From Candidatus Peregrinibacteria bacterium RIFOXYB2_FULL_32_7 (GTDB lineage: Bacteria; Patescibacteriota; Gracilibacteria; UBA1369; GWF2-33-10): a stretch of DNA of 8,352 nt. A program made the translations under genes and the position numbers. How positions within the stretch are numbered: the first letter of the stretch is position 1; every line of letters starts with the position of its first letter. This document shows, piece by piece, positions 6,240-8,352 of this stretch. A model generated the notes under the pieces. It worked only from the letters and a program-made list of their open reading frames with translations, had not been told where the DNA came from and did not search any database. The stretch spans positions 1-8,352 of the forward strand of contig MFXJ01000056.1 of assembly GCA_001787465.1 (NCBI GenBank). The letters are read 5' to 3'.

Positions 6240-6416
6240 ATGACAAATGTTGAAATGGCAGGTGGTGAAACAGATACTTTATGTGTGCAAGATGAAAGTT
6301 TATTGCCACCACCAGCAGTTCAGGATATTAATCAAGGCTTACGTGATCAGTATATAAGGGCTGGTTTAAGTCAAAAAGATCTTGGTTTTGATCCTTGGTG
6401 TAATAATTTAGATTAA
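6240..6416 (+). CDS. small acidic orphan protein, 58 residues
   Basis: An open frame of 58 codons from ATG at 6240 to TAA at 6414-6416. The product is acidic (ten Asp/Glu against three Lys/Arg) and reads as a disordered N-terminal half with a PPP run at 23-25, then a short amphipathic stretch, GLRDQYIRAGLSQKDLGFDP at 33-52, ending WCNNLD. It has no signal peptide or membrane segment and I recognise no family. In its favour: it fills a gap of 308 bases between two - strand genes, uses the TAA stop of all its neighbours, has a promoter-like element upstream, and has balanced amino-acid composition unlike translated AT-rich spacer. It converges on the PurP-like gene with 18 bases between stops. 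It could be a small regulatory partner of the divergently transcribed HTH-ACT gene, but nothing in sequence proves this. Confidence 0.55.
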   Translation: MTNVEMAGGETDTLCVQDESLLPPPAVQDINQGLRDQYIRAGLSQKDLGFDPWCNNLD

Positions 6417-6434
6417 AAGATAAATGAAAATTGT

Positions 6435-7568
6435 TTAAGTGCAAATCTCTTCTAATCTATTTTCTTTAATTCCTTGTTTGATTTCCATTGCAATTCTTTC
6501 GCCATAGCTTTTGCTTTGTCCATAAAGATATGAAGTGTGCGGAGTGAATGCGGTACCAGGTGAGCCTGGGATTCTCATGCTGACATCGAAAATTACTAAT
6601 TCTTCACGGCCGTTTTCCGAAGCAACTGCTCCTTGTAAGGCAAAAGCGCCGATGATTCCAGGTGAGTATTCTTCTTGTGTGATTTTTACAAATTTTTCAC
6701 CGATGCTAAAGATTTTTTCAATAATAGATTCTTTGGTAGTTACGGTATAATGTCCAGTTTCAATCATAGTTGGTTTTAGATATTTCAGAACTTCTATTTG
6801 TTCAGGAGCTGGAAGGCGCAGAATTCCGTCAAGATTTGTTTGTCTTCTGGTGTCAGTTCCCATTAGTTCGAGTTCATGATTTAATTTTGAATAGAAATAG
6901 TTAAAATTCACATGAGCGCCGATAATATATTCTTCAATAATAGCATCGCGAAGACCTTTTTCAGTAATTTGACCTTCTTTTAACATTTCGCTTGATTTTT
7001 TTTGGTAATTTTCATATGAATTTGCAAGAAAAAAAGCCCTTTCATAATTTCGAGTCGCTTCATTAACTTTGACCAAAACCAGCCTATCAATATCTTTCGG
7101 ATCTTTGTAAATGTGTGGGATTCTGATACCAGCTTGTTTGAGTAAATAATATTGATTTCTTTCAATATCTCGTTCTTCCAGTTTAACCATTTCTCTGGAG
7201 CCATGAATCGGGACTTCAAAATCATTTTCAATTTCTGAAAAATTGCAATAAACCCAGAAATAACGGTTATGGATAAAAATTGTATTTAAGGCACGGAGTT
7301 CTTCTTGGACTTCATCTTTGACAATATCGGCAAATTTATCAACATGGATAATGTGATCAATGCATCCAATTTTTTCATCATTTCTGTCTCGGCTTTTATA
7401 ATATTTGGAATAAGTTTCATCACGTCCCTTTTGACAAACCGCGACAGTTTTGAATCCAAGTTTTTTCGCGCCATGGCAAACATCGAGAGCGCTGTGGCCA
7501 CCTAAAACGCCAATAGAAATTGCGGATTTATTGTAGTTTTGGAGGATTTTTTGAAGATTTGAGATCAT
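6435..7568 (-). CDS. purP: PurP-family (formate-phosphoribosylaminoimidazolecarboxamide ligase family) protein
   Basis: In archaea PurP is an ATP-grasp enzyme that formylates AICAR to FAICAR with free formate and ATP, the ninth step of purine synthesis. The 377 residues match the family length (about 360). Visible signatures are GGHSALDVCHGAKKLGFKTV at about 23-42 in the DUF1246 N-terminal domain with the conserved histidine (His25), FEVPIHGSREM at 117-127, EEYIIGAHVNFNYFYS near 212-227, then ELELMGTDTRRQTNLDGILR at 232-251, and SPGIIGAFALQG plus VIFDVSMRIPGSPGT in the C-terminal DUF1297/ATP-grasp part. One key site differs: the glycine-rich ATP loop of archaeal PurP (GAKGGKGYF type) is here EATRNYERAFF at about 170-180. 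It may therefore be a divergent paralogue with another substrate. hepT ends 11 bases upstream, so co-transcription with the toxin-antitoxin pair is likely. Stop codon is TAA. Confidence 0.8.
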   Translation of the reverse strand: MISNLQKILQNYNKSAISIGVLGGHSALDVCHGAKKLGFKTVAVCQKGRDETYSKYYKSRDRNDEKIGCIDHIIHVDKFADIVKDEVQEELRALNTIFIHNRYFWVYCNFSEIENDFEVPIHGSREMVKLEERDIERNQYYLLKQAGIRIPHIYKDPKDIDRLVLVKVNEATRNYERAFFLANSYENYQKKSSEMLKEGQITEKGLRDAIIEEYIIGAHVNFNYFYSKLNHELELMGTDTRRQTNLDGILRLPAPEQIEVLKYLKPTMIETGHYTVTTKESIIEKIFSIGEKFVKITQEEYSPGIIGAFALQGAVASENGREELVIFDVSMRIPGSPGTAFTPHTSYLYGQSKSYGERIAMEIKQGIKENRLEEICT

Positions 7569-7579
7569 TGTTAATAAAG

Positions 7580-7918
7580 TTAAAAATTTTGTATTATAAT
7601 TGCAATTTTTCTTCCTAAATCATAAATTTTTTCAGTTATTACTTCCCAAATGATATTTAAATCAATGCCAAAATAATCATGGCTTAAAACATCTCGCATT
7701 CCAGTTAGTCTTTTCCATTCTACTTCTGGATATTTCTCTTTACATTCTTTAGTTAGATGTTTTGTGGCTTCGCCAATAATTTCTAAATTTCGTATTACTG
7801 CATCTTGCATCATACGATTTTGTAGGAAATCTTCTTGTGATGATTCGTTAATAAAATTATTAATAACTCGAGCGCTATCAAGAATATGTTTTAAATAAAA
7901 AATATCTCTTTTATTCAT
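7580..7918 (-). CDS. hepT: HEPN toxin of a HEPN/MNT toxin-antitoxin pair
   Basis: A 112-residue, all-helical HEPN-domain protein. It carries RDVLSHDY at 75-82, an exact fit to the R-x4-H-x-Y motif of HepT-type ribonucleases (Arg75, His80, Tyr82), followed by the YFGID stretch typical of the family. In characterised systems the dimer is an RNA-cutting toxin that its partner nucleotidyltransferase silences by adding AMP units to that tyrosine. All residues needed for both toxicity and modification are visible, so the gene looks intact. The start codon overlaps the end of mntA in an 8-base ATGAATAA arrangement, pointing to translational coupling with the antitoxin made first. Stop codon is TAA. 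Confidence 0.93.
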   Translation of the reverse strand: MNKRDIFYLKHILDSARVINNFINESSQEDFLQNRMMQDAVIRNLEIIGEATKHLTKECKEKYPEVEWKRLTGMRDVLSHDYFGIDLNIIWEVITEKIYDLGRKIAIIIQNF

Positions 7919-8183
7919 ATAATATTTTTTGTTCTTTTAGGATTATATCTTTTAAAAATGGACTAATGCCATTATAAGTGACAAGATCTATTTTTTTTTC
8001 TAAATTTTCTTCTAAATCAAATTTAAGATCAACTAAATCAAATAATGATTTGCGACCTTTAAATTCAATTAAAATATCAATGTCACTTTTTTTGGTTTGT
8101 TCTCCTCTTGCATACGATCCAAATAAAGCCGCTTTCACAACATCATGTTTCTTAAGAATTTTTACAATATCTTCTTCAAGCAT
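7911..8183 (-). CDS. mntA: minimal nucleotidyltransferase antitoxin (MNT)
   Basis: A 90-residue member of the polymerase-beta-like minimal nucleotidyltransferases. The defining G-S-x10-D-x-D motif is exact: Gly22-Ser23, ten residues, then Asp34 and Asp36 (FGSYARGEQTKKSDIDILIE), and the third metal ligand is Asp66 in KKIDLVTY. The active site is therefore complete. In studied pairs this enzyme transfers AMP to the tyrosine of the HEPN partner and so neutralises it. It is the first gene of the cluster, overlapping hepT by 8 bases. Upstream lies an AT-only stretch that could hold a -10, but I cannot pick a convincing promoter. Stop codon is TAA. Such pairs move often between genomes, although base composition here does not differ visibly from neighbours. 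Confidence 0.93.
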   Translation of the reverse strand: MLEEDIVKILKKHDVVKAALFGSYARGEQTKKSDIDILIEFKGRKSLFDLVDLKFDLEENLEKKIDLVTYNGISPFLKDIILKEQKILYE

Positions 8184-8230
8184 AAAAAAACAAAGTTAAT
8201 ATATATATAATAATTTTAATTTAAAATAAA

Positions 8231-8252
8231 GAAAAAAGAAAAAAGAAAAAAG
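8231..8252. repeat. tandem heptamer (GAAAAAA) x3
   Basis: Three exact copies of GAAAAAA, with a fourth G at 8252, occupy the divergent gap between mntA (- strand) and the gene entering from the right edge (+ strand). On the - strand this is a pyrimidine tract of TTTTTTC units. It lies upstream of the -35 of the right-edge promoter, where A-rich DNA can act as an UP element, and it is prone to slipped-strand length change. Confidence 0.7.
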
Positions 8253-8270
8253 TTAAAGAAGAATAAAAAC

Positions 8271-8299
8271 TTGACAGAGAGAGAGAGATGTTATGATAT
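8271..8299 (+). promoter_or_regulatory. promoter-like element with a (GA)6 spacer
   Basis: A perfect TTGACA -35 at 8271-8276 is followed directly by (GA)6 at 8277-8288. The best -10 hexamer, TATGAT at 8292-8297 (five of six), is 15 bases away, two short of the 17-base optimum. The overlapping TGATAT at 8294-8299 is at 17 but matches only three of six. The start codon of the partial gene is about 30 bases downstream of the -10. Confidence 0.6.
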
Positions 8300-8326
8300 A
8301 GACGTTTTAGTTTTTAAAATATTTTT

Positions 8327-8352
8327 ATGAGACAAAAAGATCCTTTAGACTT
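8327..8352 (+). CDS. start of a gene cut by the right edge
   Basis: An ATG at 8327 opens a frame reading MRQKDPLD up to the edge of the window. It is supported only by its position 29 bases after a clear promoter-like element and by a T-rich, SD-less leader like those of the other genes here. Too little is visible to suggest a product. Confidence 0.4.

Noticed and set aside
1..8352. tRNA, rRNA, CRISPR array, insertion sequence or integrase
   Set aside because: No cloverleaf, regularly spaced repeat, transposase motif or terminal inverted repeat pair was found on reading either strand.

Overview
The window is AT-rich bacterial DNA carrying compact, mostly housekeeping genes. Several traits suggest a Candidatus Patescibacteria (CPR) type genome: very short intergenic gaps, TAA as the stop codon of all twelve genes whose end is visible, no recognisable Shine-Dalgarno sequence before any start, a PurP-family (archaeal-type) protein in a bacterial setting, and a short HTH-ACT protein of a kind I associate with archaea and CPR. 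The lineage is inferred from gene content and style. No 16S rRNA or other decisive marker is present.

Left part (1-3385): a DMT/EamA transporter cut by the left edge is followed by pyrE and pyrF (type 2), the last two enzymes of UMP synthesis, on the + strand. A 20-bp GC-rich perfect palindrome sits in the short gap between pyrE and pyrF. rsmA (ksgA, 16S rRNA dimethyladenosine methyltransferase) lies convergently on the - strand and its end overlaps the end of pyrF by 24 bp.

Middle (3386-6416): a creD-family membrane protein reads rightward, divergent from rsmA, and ends at a strong bidirectional hairpin terminator. On the other side of that terminator, on the - strand, is an unlisted 45-codon gene for a secreted two-cysteine mini-peptide. 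Upstream of it lie a YggU/DUF167 gene and an HTH-ACT domain gene in apparent operon order. The HTH-ACT gene has a near-perfect operator-like palindrome two bases before its start. It shares a divergent promoter region with a 58-codon orphan gene on the + strand.

Right part (6417-8352): on the - strand, reading right to left, mntA (minimal nucleotidyltransferase antitoxin), hepT (HEPN toxin) and a PurP-like ATP-grasp protein form one tight cluster (8-bp overlap, then an 11-bp gap). The rightmost 170 bases are a divergent control region. It contains a 7-bp tandem repeat and a promoter-like element whose -35/-10 spacer is largely a (GA)6 repeat, upstream of a gene cut by the right edge.

The most interesting points are the possible phase-variable promoter at the right edge, the secreted Cys peptide, the altered ATP-grasp loop of the PurP-like protein next to a HEPN/MNT module, and the putative autoregulated HTH-ACT locus.
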